DNA of 64,000 nucleotides from Epiperipatus broadwayi (GCA_028023455.1 JAQFVV010012513.1:1189001-1253000); one strand, 5' to 3'; counted from the stretch's first letter, positions 49,801 to 61,950 are shown. The notes: generated from the letters alone by a model not told the origin. Program-made: numbers and translations.

Positions 49801-51294
49801 AATACAAGTTTATAAATGAAAAGTATTTTTAACATATCATACATGAATTTTGCAAATATAGTAAAAGAATCATAAAATGATATAAAGTGATATATATAAT
49901 AAAAACATTTATTTTTTATTTGGTGATTATCACAATGCCATTGAAGAAAGTAAATTAACAAATTCCTTGGTCGAATGAATGTCATTAGTGAAACCTGAAC
50001 AATTTTTTGCAAATTCATCATAAATCTATAAAATTCTGTTCTAAAATTTATAATTATTTAAGTATCATATAAGTTATGGACACATGTGTTTAGCAAAATA
50101 ATACCAATCACACTTTTGTTTCATTGTTATTCCAAATTTTATATGTCAATATTTTTAAAATTAAAACTATCTGAAAAATAAAACACTGAATCATGAAAAT
50201 AAATACTTTTTAAATTAATTATTATATAAATACTTTATGTAAATAATAAATAACTCAGATTATAGAATGTAACTGAAGTTTCCAATTCACTTCCTCATTT
50301 AAAATTATATAAATAAATTAAGCCTAAGTAACAACAAATAGTAAAGAAGAGGTGATATCATCTGTCTTTTGACAGTTTATTGACATTGCATAAATCTGTT
50401 CAGTTATAAAAAATACTTTATAAAAATAATCATAATAATTTAAATAAACTACAAAATAATTTTTTTTGCTGATTACTAACAATAATTGAAGAGAAATTAC
50501 AAGCAATATTGCAACTGCTATTTCAAAGCAACTAGCAACGTGTAAAGAATGTTGATATCCTTTGATAAAAAATTTTGGTCTGTGAAATACTGACCTCTTC
50601 AGACTATTTTTTGAAGTAATAAATCTATATTATTTCATTTCCATTATCTACAAGATATAAATACAAACCTAACAAAATAGCACTATAGATAGACATAAGA
50701 AAGTGAAAGGAAACTGAAAGACTATCAACACTCTTCACAAATCTGCATATTAAGAATTTTCTTTATATTAATCAATATGTTAATTAAATAAACATTAATT
50801 TTATTGTATATAATTCTGTGTATATTTAAAAATATAATTTTGTTGGCAGAGTAAATTTGCTAAACAATATAATACTTTAAAGTCCAGAATATGTTTATTG
50901 TTATGTCAGCACAAACATTTCATAAAACATTAATTAAAACAATAAATTGAAAACATATTTGTAATTTTGTCCAGATAATGGAACCTTCCAAATTACAAAT
51001 ATTTGAATTAGAGATAGACTTTATAAAATTAAAAAAAAAAAAAAAACCCAGGAAGATGTCAGTACAGCCCATACAATTAGAACACCTTCTAAATTACTAG
51101 TATTTTAAATGAAAAGGGGAAAGACATGTAATTAAATCTGTAAAAAATGAAAAAGCCCAAGGAAATATAGAATTATTACTGATATGTTATAAGAAACAGG
51201 TAAAAAATATCAAAATATTGGCAAATCTTTATACCAAGGTCTATATGGTAAAGATATAATAGACAAAAGAAAAAAACAATAGTGATATTGCTAT
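46849..51294. other. Long A/T-rich tract without recognisable gene
   Basis: The only compositionally distinct stretch is about 47270-47530. There an acceptor-like CATTTACTACAG precedes ~180 bases of balanced composition (GATCAGAGGAATGGAGGCAC onward), but no long frame or donor supports an exon. The remainder is runs of A, T and AT. Confidence 0.45.
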
Positions 51295-51421
51295 TATATA
51301 TATATATATATATATATACACCTTTGGTAGTGTTTTAATATTATTTTTATGCTGGTCTGGTTGAATTTTGGATTTGGGGTAATTTTAATTATATATTGAC
51401 TAGTTTAGCTTTATGCTTGTA

Positions 51422-51491
<70 letters not shown>
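51295..51491. repeat. Two (TA)n tracts around ~105 bp of G/T-rich sequence
   Basis: TA tracts at 51295-51318 and 51424-51491 enclose a G/T-biased spacer (TGCTGGTCTGG, GGATTTGGGG). Confidence 0.9.
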
Positions 51492-51494
<3 letters not shown>

Positions 51495-51504
51495 TTAATG
51501 AATG

Positions 51505-52000
51505 ATCATTCCTAAGAGTTTACAACTTTATGTAGACTTTGAACAAAAATAATTAAAAAAAACCAACAACCTGAAATTTAAATTAATTTTAGCACAATAT
51601 ATTAAGAATTACATAATAATAATAGGACATTATTGAATGTGGTGAAGTCAGAAGGTTTAAAGACCACATGTGAGATGGATGAATAATATAAGGAAATTTT
51701 CTGTTATTATATAGAAAAAAAGAAGTGATGGATTAGAGAAACTGGATTGTGGAAAGACCTTCTATCGGCATTGGATCAATAAGGTTTAGAAATGACAGTG
51801 ATGATAATGATAAAAAATATAAAGATTTATCATTTCTTTATGACTCAATACATGATTTATCCTAGGAATTTATGATTATATGCAGAAAACATTAGTCAAA
51901 AACAAACAAAAGAACAAACAAATTAAAAGTAATTTTATCACATTAGATTAAGAATTGTTTAATGAGTAGGAACACTGTTGAACATTGTGAAGTCACAAGG
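51505..52000 (+). repeat. Imperfect ~155-bp direct duplication
   Basis: Landmarks at 51505-51660 (TGATCATTCCTAAGAGTTTA, TATTAAGAATTACATAATAA, AATGTGGTGAAGTCAGAAGG) recur in order at about 51850-52000 (TGATTTATCCTAGGAATTTA, GATTAAGAATTGTTTAATGA, AACATTGTGAAGTCACAAGG), offset by ~345 bases. The sequence between them includes the RTE-like remnant, so that remnant may have been part of the duplicated unit. Confidence 0.65.
51655..51810 (+). mobile_element. Probable RTE-like LINE 3' remnant
   Basis: GACCACATGTGAGATGGATG followed by an AATA.AAGGAA segment parallels ACTACATGTGAGATGGATGG...GAAATAAGGAAG in the 61.7-kb copy. The end is rich in GATGATAATGA. Heavily decayed; frames broken. Confidence 0.5.
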
Positions 52001-52659
52001 TGAAGGCACAGTTGATTAGAAGGTGTAAATATGCTTTAACGACAAAGACACAAATATTGCACAGTGAGATTTCTTGTAAGTGAAATAATGGTAAAGCAAC
52101 ATTAGGGAGATTGATGGTATATCAGGCAGAATGGCAAGATCAGTTACTCCAATAAATGAAAAATACCAATGCGAATAATTGAAGTTTATTGCTTCAACAA
52201 GTCTTCATTCTGATAAAGAAATAAAGACTTGTTATTTAGTTCTATTAAATTATTTTGATCACTTTTATTAACTTTTTACAAAAGCTACAAGAGACTTTAG
52301 TGATAGGTTTGAAAATGATTGAAAGATGAAAGAGCTGTGCTTAAATTTTATTTTAGAAAGAGAAAATAAAGAAGATATAGATTTATAGTTTTTACACAAA
52401 AATAAAACAGTATATTATGAATGCTTTATTTGAAACAAATACTAAACAAAATTGGACATGGAAGTATTAGAATAAATCTGAAGTAAAATGGGAATATACA
52501 TTACATTGCTTGATTAACAGAGAATATTTATTTCAATGTGGTAATATTCTTAATAGATTCAAAACTGGAAGTGATCAATAATTGGTGAAATGTAATATAT
52601 TTGTTAATATAAAACTAGTGATAAAAATATTAAAAAATGATATTACAATATGTAAGTTG

Positions 52660-52735
52660 ATGTGAAGCACTGTGTCTTCTCTTTTTTCAGAGTCAGGAAT
52701 CTCTTAGCCACTATACCCAGAGAAACCTGTTGGTC
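52660..52735. repeat. Dispersed ~80-bp box, copy 2
   Basis: GATGTGAAGCACTGTGTCTT, AGAGTCAGGAATCTCTTAGC and CCCAGAGAAACCTGTT match the boxes near 4.5 kb (same orientation) and 30.3 kb (reverse). The minus frame reads QVSLGIVAKRFLT. It lies about 0.5 kb beyond the recognisable C-terminal part of LINE E, so it may be that element's 3' region. Confidence 0.6.
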
Positions 52736-52959
52736 ACCTTATCTTTTCTTTATAATCTCCTCCCTAAGTTTATTTTATATTTTTCACTATCCTGTTCCAT
52801 CCTATTTCCACAATATAATCTTTGTCAGTTCTATGGCTTTTATATATAAATCCACCTTATATTTTTCCAAACCCAGCATAAAAACCAAGAACCCACTTTC
52901 TGGGTAAGTACTTTGTTTATATTTATTCTCACACAACTTCATTATTTGTATCCTTTCTG

Positions 52960-53720
52960 TTTGCAGGCATTTACAATTAACAGATGCCTAATATTTTTTG
53001 CCTAACTTACATAACTTGCAGACAAACTCACCCATATTTTTTTCCATTTATGTGTATATTCCCTTGTTGTTAAAGATCCTGTTAAAGCCTTAATCAGTAA
53101 ACTACTTTCCTTGCTATTATCACAAACAACTCACACCCAATGTTGTGTTCACTTCTATATAGATTTGGACTCGTTTTACTATACATACTAATTTTCCATC
53201 TCACCAAATCTCTATTTTTTATTATGGCATCTATTCTTCTATCTCAATACTTGCCACTATAACACTGCACAATTTTCCTAAGACAATCATCCCACATTTT
53301 GTATAAGCATACTAACATAAATTCTGTATCCAAATCTTCTGCATACCATACTACTTTTCTCACCCATCTTGTTGCCTGTCCTTTACCCATAACCCAATTA
53401 AATACTATTTGGGCTAATCTCTTATTATCCATAAATTTCAATGTACCAAACATTTTCATTTCATCTTTTGCAGCTCTCATATGAAAACTTGACTTTCCCT
53501 TTTCTTCTTGCATTACCTCTTTTGCCATCCACACATCTGAAACTAATGCATGTCTTCATATTTTTCTTTGTAATTTTTATAAGTAATCTAAGATCCCTTT
53601 ACTAACACATAATGCATTGTTACTATAAATTAACCCTGCTACTGCCACTTCCTTCCATACAATTTTAGCTACATCATATTTATTATATGAAAACACTGTT
53701 AATTTCTTTATCAGTTATTA
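52960..53720 (-). mobile_element. LINE E: C-terminal part of a non-LTR retrotransposon
   Basis: On the minus strand, with two internal stops, the translation runs IVWKEVAVAGLIYSN (the usual AVP.L.YG position), then LQRKI and HALVSD, then KGKSSFHMRAAKDEMK (usual position GWS.F..R..K), then FMDNKRLAQIVF. A run of 96 codons (53244-53534) is uninterrupted. After that stop the order continues with VRWKISMYSKTSPNLYRSE (usual W...M..K..L..Y). This order matches the region after the reverse transcriptase in a LINE lineage I know by pattern but cannot name. The catalytic domain is absent. The P-family copy at 53724-53918 abuts its upstream edge and may have interrupted it. Confidence 0.62.
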
Positions 53721-53723
53721 TCA

Positions 53724-53918
53724 AAACCTCTCATGATCACCATTTCATGTGCCAACACATACAGTTAACAAGAGTATCAAACTTTCCACATAGTAGCATC
53801 ACCGAGTGCAAGCCTTCATAATCCATGGATGCACTCAGTGGAATTATTGCACAGAGCCCAGCACTCACAATTATCAGCATGTACAATCACATGAAATGGT
53901 GATCATGTGTTGTTTTGA
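53724..53918. mobile_element. Palindromic repeat family P, copy 7 (short)
   Basis: The ends are inverted: CAAAACCTCTCATGATCACC and ATTTCATGTG on the left, CACATGAAATGGTGATCATG and TGTTGTTTTG on the right. The inside has CATAGTAGCATCACCGAGTG and CATAATCCATGGATGCAC. Most of the core is deleted. This copy shows the family termini on both sides. Confidence 0.75.
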
Positions 53919-54185
53919 TAGTTTTATAACTAAATCTTGTTGGGATATAAATATAAATTATTTTCATTGATATCTTCCATTAAACTGAATATTTAATCTT
54001 ATGCATTTTGCCTGATATAGCATCAATCCTTATACTTTTTTTCTTCAACTTTATTATTTATAATGAATTCTACTTGTACTTCCAATACTTAAGCCATAAT
54101 AGTTGGGTTAATGTCACTTTTGAGACCAATATTTTCTTCACATCTTCTTCTAACTTAACAAAGTTCAACAATAAGCAGTTTTCCC

Positions 54186-54305
<120 letters not shown>

Positions 54306-54340
54306 TCCTTCACTTTAAAGTAATATATAACTGTAAGCAA

Positions 54341-54678
54341 CAAACTCTCCATAAAGTAGTGGCACCCAGTGCCAAGACAAAATAATCAATGGATGCAAGA
54401 AGATTTGTGCATAAAATATCTAAATAATGCATATTCAGCTAATATTCCCAGACTAGTTTTTTTTAGATCCAAGGCTCCTCACTGATGAAAGCCACAAGCT
54501 AAAAAACTAGTCTGAGGATATGGAATGAATAGGCTGTACATAGGAATTTTATGTGCAAACCTTTTTGCATTGATTGATTACTCTGACTTGTACTGGGTGA
54601 CTCTATTGTATGGAGAGTTTGCAACTGTTTTGATACCTTGTGTAAGGATAGGTATTGGTGATAATGTGATGTTTAGTG
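54341..54678. mobile_element. Palindromic repeat family P, copy 8
   Basis: Left arm CAAACTCTCCATAAAGTAGT and AAATAATCAATGGATGCAAG; core GACTAGTTT, then AGATCCAAGGCTCCTCACTG and GAAAGCCACAAGC; right arm GATTGATTACTCTGACTTGT and TTGTATGGAGAGTTTGC. The right terminus TGATAATGTGATGTTTAGTG ends at 54678. The left terminus is missing, perhaps lost into the (TA)n tract just upstream. Confidence 0.8.
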
Positions 54679-54906
54679 ATTTAAAAAATTATATTAATAG
54701 TTACTATTTTTAATCCTCAGAGAGATTTCAGTGACTATATAAAACCAGAAAAGTCATTAAAATATTATTAAAATTTAAACACATTTGTCAGAGATCACTA
54801 AAAAATAAATAAATGATGTTTATTAATAAACCAACGAACATAATTATAGAGAAGTCAAAAGATAATATAATTTTTTTATATTTAAGAATGCGCTATAAAA
54901 GTTTAC

Positions 54907-54980
54907 AAAAACAACAGTTGTCCCGGGTTAGCGGGTTCACTTCCCGGCTGATGCTACGGCATATGGGAAAAAACAACAAC
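54907..54980 (+). mobile_element. 5'-truncated SINE
   Basis: Only the 3' half of the head remains: TTGTCCCGGGTTAGCGGGTT, CACTTCCCGGCTGATGCTAC, then GGCATATGGG. AAAAACAACAG precedes it (54907-54917) and AAAAAACAACAACAG follows it, a plausible target duplication with a short tail expansion. Truncation inside the tRNA part fits abortive reverse transcription. Confidence 0.8.
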
Positions 54981-55558
54981 AGTAAATTCATAAAACAATC
55001 AATATGTTCTTCAATTTCCTGGTTATGACATGTAATCTTGTGGTTAAGACCTGTAAAGATCCCAACTATCGCATTTTTACACGCACATTCTTGGGGTACA
55101 GCCTTAGTAAATATTACATAATCAATGTGCGTTTAAATAAATTTAGAATACATTAATGTAAAATTGCACTTCTTTTGGATTAAAATGTAAAATGATCTAT
55201 ACAAGACTTCCTAAAAGTATATTTAATTGTGACATGAGCATGTTTTTGTAGGAGAAATAGGCCCAATATGTACTATGAGGATTATCTCAAAGAATTCATT
55301 GGAGAACTACCCATTAGACATGGTGTTGAAGAATTTCAGAAAGAAAAGATTTCACCTCATGAAATTAAAAAACAAAAACAAAGTATCAAGTAAAGAGAAA
55401 AATTGACAAACATGTTTTATAATATGTGGATGTAGATGTCATAAATAGTTTGGTTTGTATAATCATTGTGAACTTATTTCTAGTGCAGGTTTTTTTCTCC
55501 TCTCATCTTTTCTTTTTTGGGGGGGGGATTAAATTGGCTGTACTTGCTTACAAGTATT
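54981..55558. other. A/T-rich sequence without recognisable gene
   Basis: A G-run (GGGGGGGG, about 55519) within a pyrimidine-rich stretch is the only distinct local feature. Confidence 0.5.
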
Positions 55559-55658
55559 GCTGCTGCTTCTTCTTCTCCTTATTATTGTTATTACTACTAG
55601 TACTCATCCTACTACTACTGTTACTATTACTACTACTACTTCTACTCCTACTACTACT
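55559..55658. repeat. Degenerate (TAC)n/(TTC)n trinucleotide tract
   Basis: CTGCTGCTTCTTCTTCTCC passes into TTATTG, then repeated ACTACT/TACTAC units to about 55658. The poly-Leu and poly-Ser frames through it (55426-55731 plus, 55548-55790 minus) are repeat artefacts. Confidence 0.92.
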
Positions 55659-57445
55659 AAAATGTGGGATGATATATGTGAATGTCTTCTCTAAATATGT
55701 CATAATAATAAAGAACAAGAAGGCAATATAACCATTAAAATTAGTTCTCTGAATTTCCAAGCATTTTAGTGAAAGATATAAAACATGCAACTAAATATAT
55801 GAAAATATATTAATATCTTAAAGGAAGATGATAAGAATTAGAAGAATTATTGACAAAATTATATGGCAAACGCTAACTTAATAAAGATGCATAACATCAT
55901 TGAATAAATGCAGTGATAATATTGATAATTAAGAAAGGTGAAAAAAGTTATTAAAATATGTTGATCCATCAATTCTATACAAAATCTCTAACAACTAATT
56001 TACATTAAACGTTAATATCAAGCTAATCACCAGAACAAATTGGTTTTAAAAGATGGATCACATCCAATTATTGAGAGAAGTTTTAAAAAGAGTTGATAAT
56101 ACGTAAGAGTTATATTATGTTTTTAATTTGTAAATCGAGAAACAATATTTGACTTTACTAATAATTAACAGTGATTAAAACTTTGTACTATCAAAATATG
56201 ATCTTAGAATAGTAATAAAAATTGAAGGATTTTTTAATCAAATCACAACAGTAGTAATTAGATCAACTAACTGATGAAACTAAAAATATTAAATTTAGTA
56301 AAAGAATACCTAGAGTGATGTTGTCAGTAAACGTAAAATGGGGGTTTTCTGTACTTCACATTATTTCATCTATTTTCATGCTGTTAAAAAGTTCACTTTT
56401 TGATTGAAAAATAAATAAATCAAAACTTCAAAAATAAATTAAGATGATTTAAGGCATTCAGAGTTTACTGGTCATGTGACATTCTGCGGATAAATCTTTA
56501 AAATGGTGAGAAATGTTACAAAAATTATTAGCACAAAATAGGACTAAAGATAATGATAAAAAAAATAAATAAGAGACAAAAAGAATTGTTAATCAAAAGG
56601 CAATGAATTTCAATAACTACAAACAACTTGAACAGATTCTTTTTATAATGTAAAGGTAATGGATTAAATTATTCATAAGATTTAACTGGAGTAAAATGTC
56701 TTTGCTAGAAATAAATCTAATAATAAAGTGAAATAGGTCTTTATGTTCGGAAATAAAATTGTTAACAAATATGTCGTAACATATCTTACATACAGTTGAT
56801 TGCTTACCAGAATCATAATGCAGAGATTTCAAACCATACAAAAAATATGGAAAGTGTATGTTGAGAATAAATATGAAAAATCAAAGCAATATGCAAGAAT
56901 GAGAGAACAAACACATGCCAATCATATTATTGAAAAAGATAATATTAAACAAAGTGATACATGTTGGTAAAAAATGTCAGAAGAGGATTAAAGTCTTATA
57001 CTGGATGGATCTCAATACACTGTAAAGATTTAAAAAAAATATCATGTGCGAGCTGCAGAGATACAAGAAGTTTTCTAGAGTGATATGAAAAAAAGATATA
57101 CATTGAAAAAATTGTCCAAATGTGAAGCAACTATTATGAAACCTATCAATAATAATTGAAAATGGTAATGATAGTATTTACATACATTTTTGAAATAGAA
57201 TACCAAAAAGCAAAATAAACACAAAATTAGTAAGTGATCTTAAAAAGAAGATGCCTAAGAGTAAAAAATAAACTAACAAACAAACTGACTCATATATTTT
57301 TATAACAGTCAAGGTTGATATGAACAGCCATTTCCCCCCAAATATTGATGAAGATGTAAGAGCAAATTTGGTAAAAGTAACAAACGGCCATGATGAGCTA
57401 TCACAGTACAAGTAAAAGAAAAATACTATTTAACCATAGTATATA
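55659..57445. other. A/T-rich sequence without recognisable gene
   Basis: Mildly A-rich on the plus strand; short frames only; nothing recognised. Confidence 0.5.
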
Positions 57446-57829
57446 CCCTAAAGCAAGGGTCCCCAACCCTATGCCCATGGACACCACAGCACCTGCAGAC
57501 CATTTTATGTGTGCCCGCCGCTATCCGAGCACAATAAAAAATTATTTATCTGATACAAATAAATTTAATTTTTAAAATTTCTTATAAATTATTGTATTAT
57601 ATTGTAATCAAATTGTAGGGCATACTATACTTTTACAGCATAAAAATATAAACGTTAATTATATGTTAAAATTTTATTTTTTGAAATAAATATTTTTTTG
57701 TACATTATATGTATTATTAACAATATCCAACTATAAATTTACATTGAAAAAATAAATGGTGCCCACCACCTGGCCAGTATTATAGAATGTGCTCTTAAGT
57801 GCAAAAATATTGGGGACCCTGCCCTAAAG
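57446..57829. mobile_element. hAT-type miniature transposon 2 with 8-bp target duplication
   Basis: The element is 57454-57821 (368 bp). Its left end is CAAGGGTCCCCAACCC and its right end, reverse-complemented, is CAGGGTCCCCAATA, a one-base indel apart. The exact duplication CCCTAAAG flanks it (57446-57453 and 57822-57829). The just-inside segments (CCATGG, CAGCACCTGCAG near the left; GGTGCCCACCACC near the right) are G/C-rich relative to an A/T-rich middle. No transposase. The 61-codon frame at 57390-57575 lies mostly within it and is not a gene. Confidence 0.93.
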
Positions 57830-58084
57830 TTACTCAGTTTCAGCTATTTACAGTAAAAAAGATAAGCCTGAGTTAAACAATAATATTTGAACAATGCCAG
57901 ATTTACAGATGTAATTATTGAAAGTTTGAATGGCAATTTCTATATATCTTTCATTTCAACTGTGTTGGAAATAAACAAGCAATGCATTAAAAACTGATAT
58001 TACAATCTATGCTGTACCCAGACATAACTACTGATTTTCAGTCACCAATGCTTAATATGAACAACAGTCATTTGATGCAGCGAT

Positions 58085-58560
58085 TCAAAAAATGGTCATT
58101 GGAACCCTTTTTTTTTACTTTCTTTTAAAACTAAATCTTCATGCTTTACCTATCTTCTCTTTCCTTAAATACCACAGGTTTTACAACAAAATTTATGCTT
58201 TTTATTCCTTGTGCCACACGGAAGAAGAAATGCAACGGTATCTATTCCACATCAACACAGCTCTCACGACTTGAGAAATTATGATTAACACATGTAGACA
58301 AAATAACATCACACTTGATAACCTAATAGAGACACTCAGTAAAGGCTCAATACTGGCAGTCCATGCAACAACTTTTTGTTTATATACTTTATGTTGCACC
58401 AGATGTACTTTCTGCCTTGAAAAAAATACCAGAAGGCACCCAGCCATATTCTCTAATAAGCTCAAACAACTGAAGGCCAGAAATGACCACATTGCACACC
58501 CATATATATTTGCTGCTACATGGTCACTATTAAAAACCTGAAACAATCCATAACCTCAAA
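58085..58560 (+). mobile_element. LINE B family: C-terminal fragment, second copy
   Basis: Across one stop the plus strand reads LNLHALPIFSFLK, then LCHTEEEMQRYLFHI (the C..C.EEE..R.LF zinc-like motif with some Cys lost), then GSILAVHATTFCL, RRHPAIFSNKLKQL and YIFAATWSLLKT*. The last blocks align with RWHPSMF...IYAATWSLLK on the minus strand near 17.2 kb, so both belong to one LINE family. Only the 3' end is present, as usual for 5' truncation. The minus frame at 58202-58546 is a shadow. Confidence 0.78.
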
Positions 58561-60238
58561 AAAACCAAATGACTTTTTCTGTAACAAGAACAATTTTTTT
58601 TTCTTTACATATCGCTTTTTCAAATTTTTTTTAACACCATATCTGTGTATTGAATAGTCCAAAGGAGATATTTAATTCAATCAAAAAGTATTTTAAACTG
58701 ATGAACTAAACACGCAGACAATGAAAATAGAATATAGGCAAATTACCAGTTTACAAGTTTACATTTATCAGATACCTGCCTAACAATCTATTTGAACTGT
58801 AACAATAATATCTGTTTGTTCCAAAGCTATGTAGTTTTCAACCATGCGTTTTCAACAATGTAACTTTTTATGATCAATAAAGTTTGATTTTGGAAAACAA
58901 TCTAAAATCATGCCATCTAATAATGTCTGACTCACTTTTAAGGTAAAAATAAATCTATTTTATTATCATACTTATCATAGTTAATATATAATGATTGCAG
59001 TTCAAATACACACACTTCATATGCATAAAAGGTGAAAATTTCATAATGTTCTAATTATTTTTGCAAATAAACAAACTTTTCAGTGAAGAGTTTAATCATA
59101 GGTCAGACAAATGTTATTATTGGATAACACAAGTTCAATTTCTAGTTCCAGTTTTCAAATTTCAATTTGTTATGCATGACATAATCATAACTGAAATTTG
59201 TATAGAAAAATACATAGAAATTTCATTAAAATTTTTAATATATAAATATTGAAAGTGGGAGTAATGTGTTACAATCCAGAAATGTTTGAGAAGTAAAAAA
59301 TAAATACTTGAATGGCTTTTGCTCAAGAGTTTATAACATTTTAAAATGGAAAATAAGAAAACAGGACCATGGCCATGAACTATGTTTCTTGATTTTTAGA
59401 ATATGCCATTCTGATCATATACCAAATTCAGATGATTGTTATATGCATATCATGCATAATAAGGAAAGTCATATGCAAACTTAAAATCAAAAATCACTCG
59501 GCATGTTCATTTACTTAACAGAGCTAAATTGCAACAGTACTTGTAGCTAAGTATTTGTAAACCATTAGAAAAAAATTCGTTATTTCTTTAAACCTGAGGA
59601 TGCTAAAATTATTTGCCTAGAAAATAATAATAAAATATGAGAAGTAAAAGAAGTATGACCCATAATTAACCACAAGAACTTTATAAATATAAGCCGATAG
59701 CATTTCTTTTAGCATGCACTGGTTATTTAATCCAATGACATAGCCAACTAACTGCTAGGTCAATTTACACATGAAAATATGCAAATCTATTATAATCTGT
59801 GACTAGTTTAATGTATGTTCATATGCATGAGGACATGCTAATATATTTGTTACGTTCGTTGTGCTTTGGCAAAGATACACTATATCAAAAGTCTGTCTTA
59901 GCAAAGTAATACATATTGTTTTAGTCCAAAATTTACTGTCATATGTTTATAAAATCTCATTTGGCATGCGCACAACTACATACATGGAAAGGAGCAATTG
60001 AATATAAGTGTTAGAAGAGATAAACATATTAATGCAGATAAATTCTCAACATCTGCAGAACTTGCCGTCTATGTTTTGGATACTGTCCTTCACATAGACT
60101 TCCAAAATTCTAAAATCATATCCATATGCAATAACCATGACCAAAGACTATTTAGAAAAGCTATATAAATTTTTAAAAATACAAATTGATAAATAAACAT
60201 CAGCATCAGTAAAATTGCAACTATTTTTAAGTTTAAAC
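58561..60238. other. A/T-rich sequence without recognisable gene
   Basis: Several ATATGCAT/ATGCATAT palindromes (about 59440-59460, 59820-59830) but no element or gene recognised. Confidence 0.5.
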
Positions 60239-60512
60239 CACTAAACATCACATGATCACCATTTCTTATGCTAGCACATAACTGTTATTAAAACAGGCAA
60301 AACTCTCCATACAGTAGTGCCATTCAGTGCCAACCAGAGTAATCAATGGATGCCAGAAGGCCTGACGAAGGCCACAAGCCAGAAACTAGTCTGGGGATAT
60401 TGGATGAGTAGGCACTAGATGGGGATTTTATGCACAAGCCTTCTGGCGGCATCCATTGATTACTCTGGTTGGCACTGAATGGCATTACTGTATGGAAAGT
60501 TTTGCCTGTTTT
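60239..60512. mobile_element. Palindromic repeat family P, copy 9 (nearly perfect hairpin)
   Basis: Begins CACTAAACATCACATGATC. The arms at 60292-60361 and 60439-60511 are almost perfect complements over ~70 bases: AACAGGCAAAACTCTCCATA, CAACCAGAGTAATCAATGG and GCCAGAAGG against CCTTCTGGC, ATCCATTGATTACTCTGGTT and TATGGAAAGTTTTGCCTG. They differ by a 4-base insertion and a few substitutions. The ~75-base loop is the family core (GACGAAGGCCACAAGCCAG, ACTAGTCTGGGGATATTGG). The outer right terminus is missing. Confidence 0.87.
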
Positions 60513-61655
60513 TATTTGCAAGTTTCTTAACGCAAATGAATGTAAAAAACACTGCTAAATATAAATCAAAGTATATCAACAATATGAATAAACAGTAAAC
60601 AACAACTGTGTGAATCAATTCTCTCTACTATAAAACCATATGATTATTAATATAATTTTCCACCCAGTTGAGGATAAGTGTTATGTTATCGAAAAGCCAG
60701 TAGATTAATTTTATTTTATTAAACACGGTTATTCCCGAAACATATTTCATAATATATATATATAGCTGGATTGTATATTATCAGTTTTACACATATCTGT
60801 ATTATTAATTTTGATTAGTGATAATCCACGCATACTTAAATGGTTTTAAACTAAGATGGTAGATTAAATGATTACTAAGTGTGAAATAGGATAGTCACGT
60901 GACTGTTTAGCATATATCACTTAAATCTGCAATTATGATAAAATAATATATTTTTTACATACATTTTTTGATTTTTTTATACTTTTAATCAATCTCTTAA
61001 GAATATTAAAGCATAATTATTAGCAGGATCAAAGTGATATCCTACTGATAAATAGGGTTTAGGAGGTAAACAGAAGCGTGTTAACATTCATCGGAAATTT
61101 GATCTACAATAAAATTAATTAAATTCCAACCATTAACAATTCTCATCTCAGCCAATAATATTGTTTTATCAAATATTTTTATATTTCCTCGGGCATCAAT
61201 TTAAATTTTGCATGTATTATATTTATTTATATATCTTGATTGAACACGCTGGAGAAGCGAAACATTAATTAGACTTGTAATGGATCAATATATTTTTATC
61301 ATTCACTCAGCAGCCATTATCAACCGAAATACTTCTAAATATCTACGGAAAGGTAGTTAAGAATACTAATTACAAAAGGACAATCCGATCAGTAACATAA
61401 AATAATTGAGTGAATTGACTACCATTACATCACCTTGTAAAATTTAATTTTTTTAATGATTTCGAAAATTAAAATGTTTAATTTAAAAATTAAAAACAAC
61501 ACCCACAACCGTATATATATATATTATTCTTTTTAAAGATGATTAATAGCATTGTTTTAAAATATTAGTTATAACAAACAATTTAATTTTTAGCTTACTA
61601 ATATATGGTAATTAATTTTATCATGTAATAAAAGGCAATCGAAAACGCAGTCTAT
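60513..61655. other. A/T-rich sequence without recognisable gene
   Basis: Nothing recognised. Confidence 0.5.
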
Positions 61656-61950
61656 GGATAAAAAATCAAACAGGTGTTACTGACATCGTTGAAAGAATGA
61701 AATGATTGAAGTGGAGTTTGGGCTGGACATATTGCTAGAAAAGATGACAATAGACGGACAATTGAAATCTTAAATTGGATTCCAAGATATTGTAAAAGAC
61801 CCAAAGAGACTACATGTGAGATGGATGGATGAAATAAGGAAGTGTGCAGGGATGATGTGAAGAGAGGCTAGAGCTTGGAGAAGGTGGTTTGAACTTGGAG
61901 ATACCTTCATCCTGCAGTGGACTGATAATGTTTGGCATTGGTGATGATGA
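61656..61950 (+). mobile_element. RTE-like LINE 3' end
   Basis: Across frameshifts the plus strand spells the C-terminal end of an RTE-class LINE: TGVTDIVERMK, a WSLGWTYC/WAGHIA block in alternate frames, a DD.R.TIEILNWIP block, then RPKE, RWMDEIRK, ARAWRRWFELG and QWTDNVW. It then has a GATGATGATGAA tail near 61943, typical of RTE elements with short 3' repeats. The 5' part is absent. Related decayed ends lie at 11860-12110 and 51655-51810. Confidence 0.78.

Noticed and set aside
55426-55790. Poly-Leu and poly-Ser frames
   Set aside because: Translation of the trinucleotide tract on opposite strands.
57390-57575. 61-codon frame with Pro/Met-rich segment
   Set aside because: Lies mostly inside the second hAT-like miniature element.
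58202-58546. 114-codon minus-strand frame
   Set aside because: Shadow of the plus-strand LINE B-family fragment with AATWSLLK.
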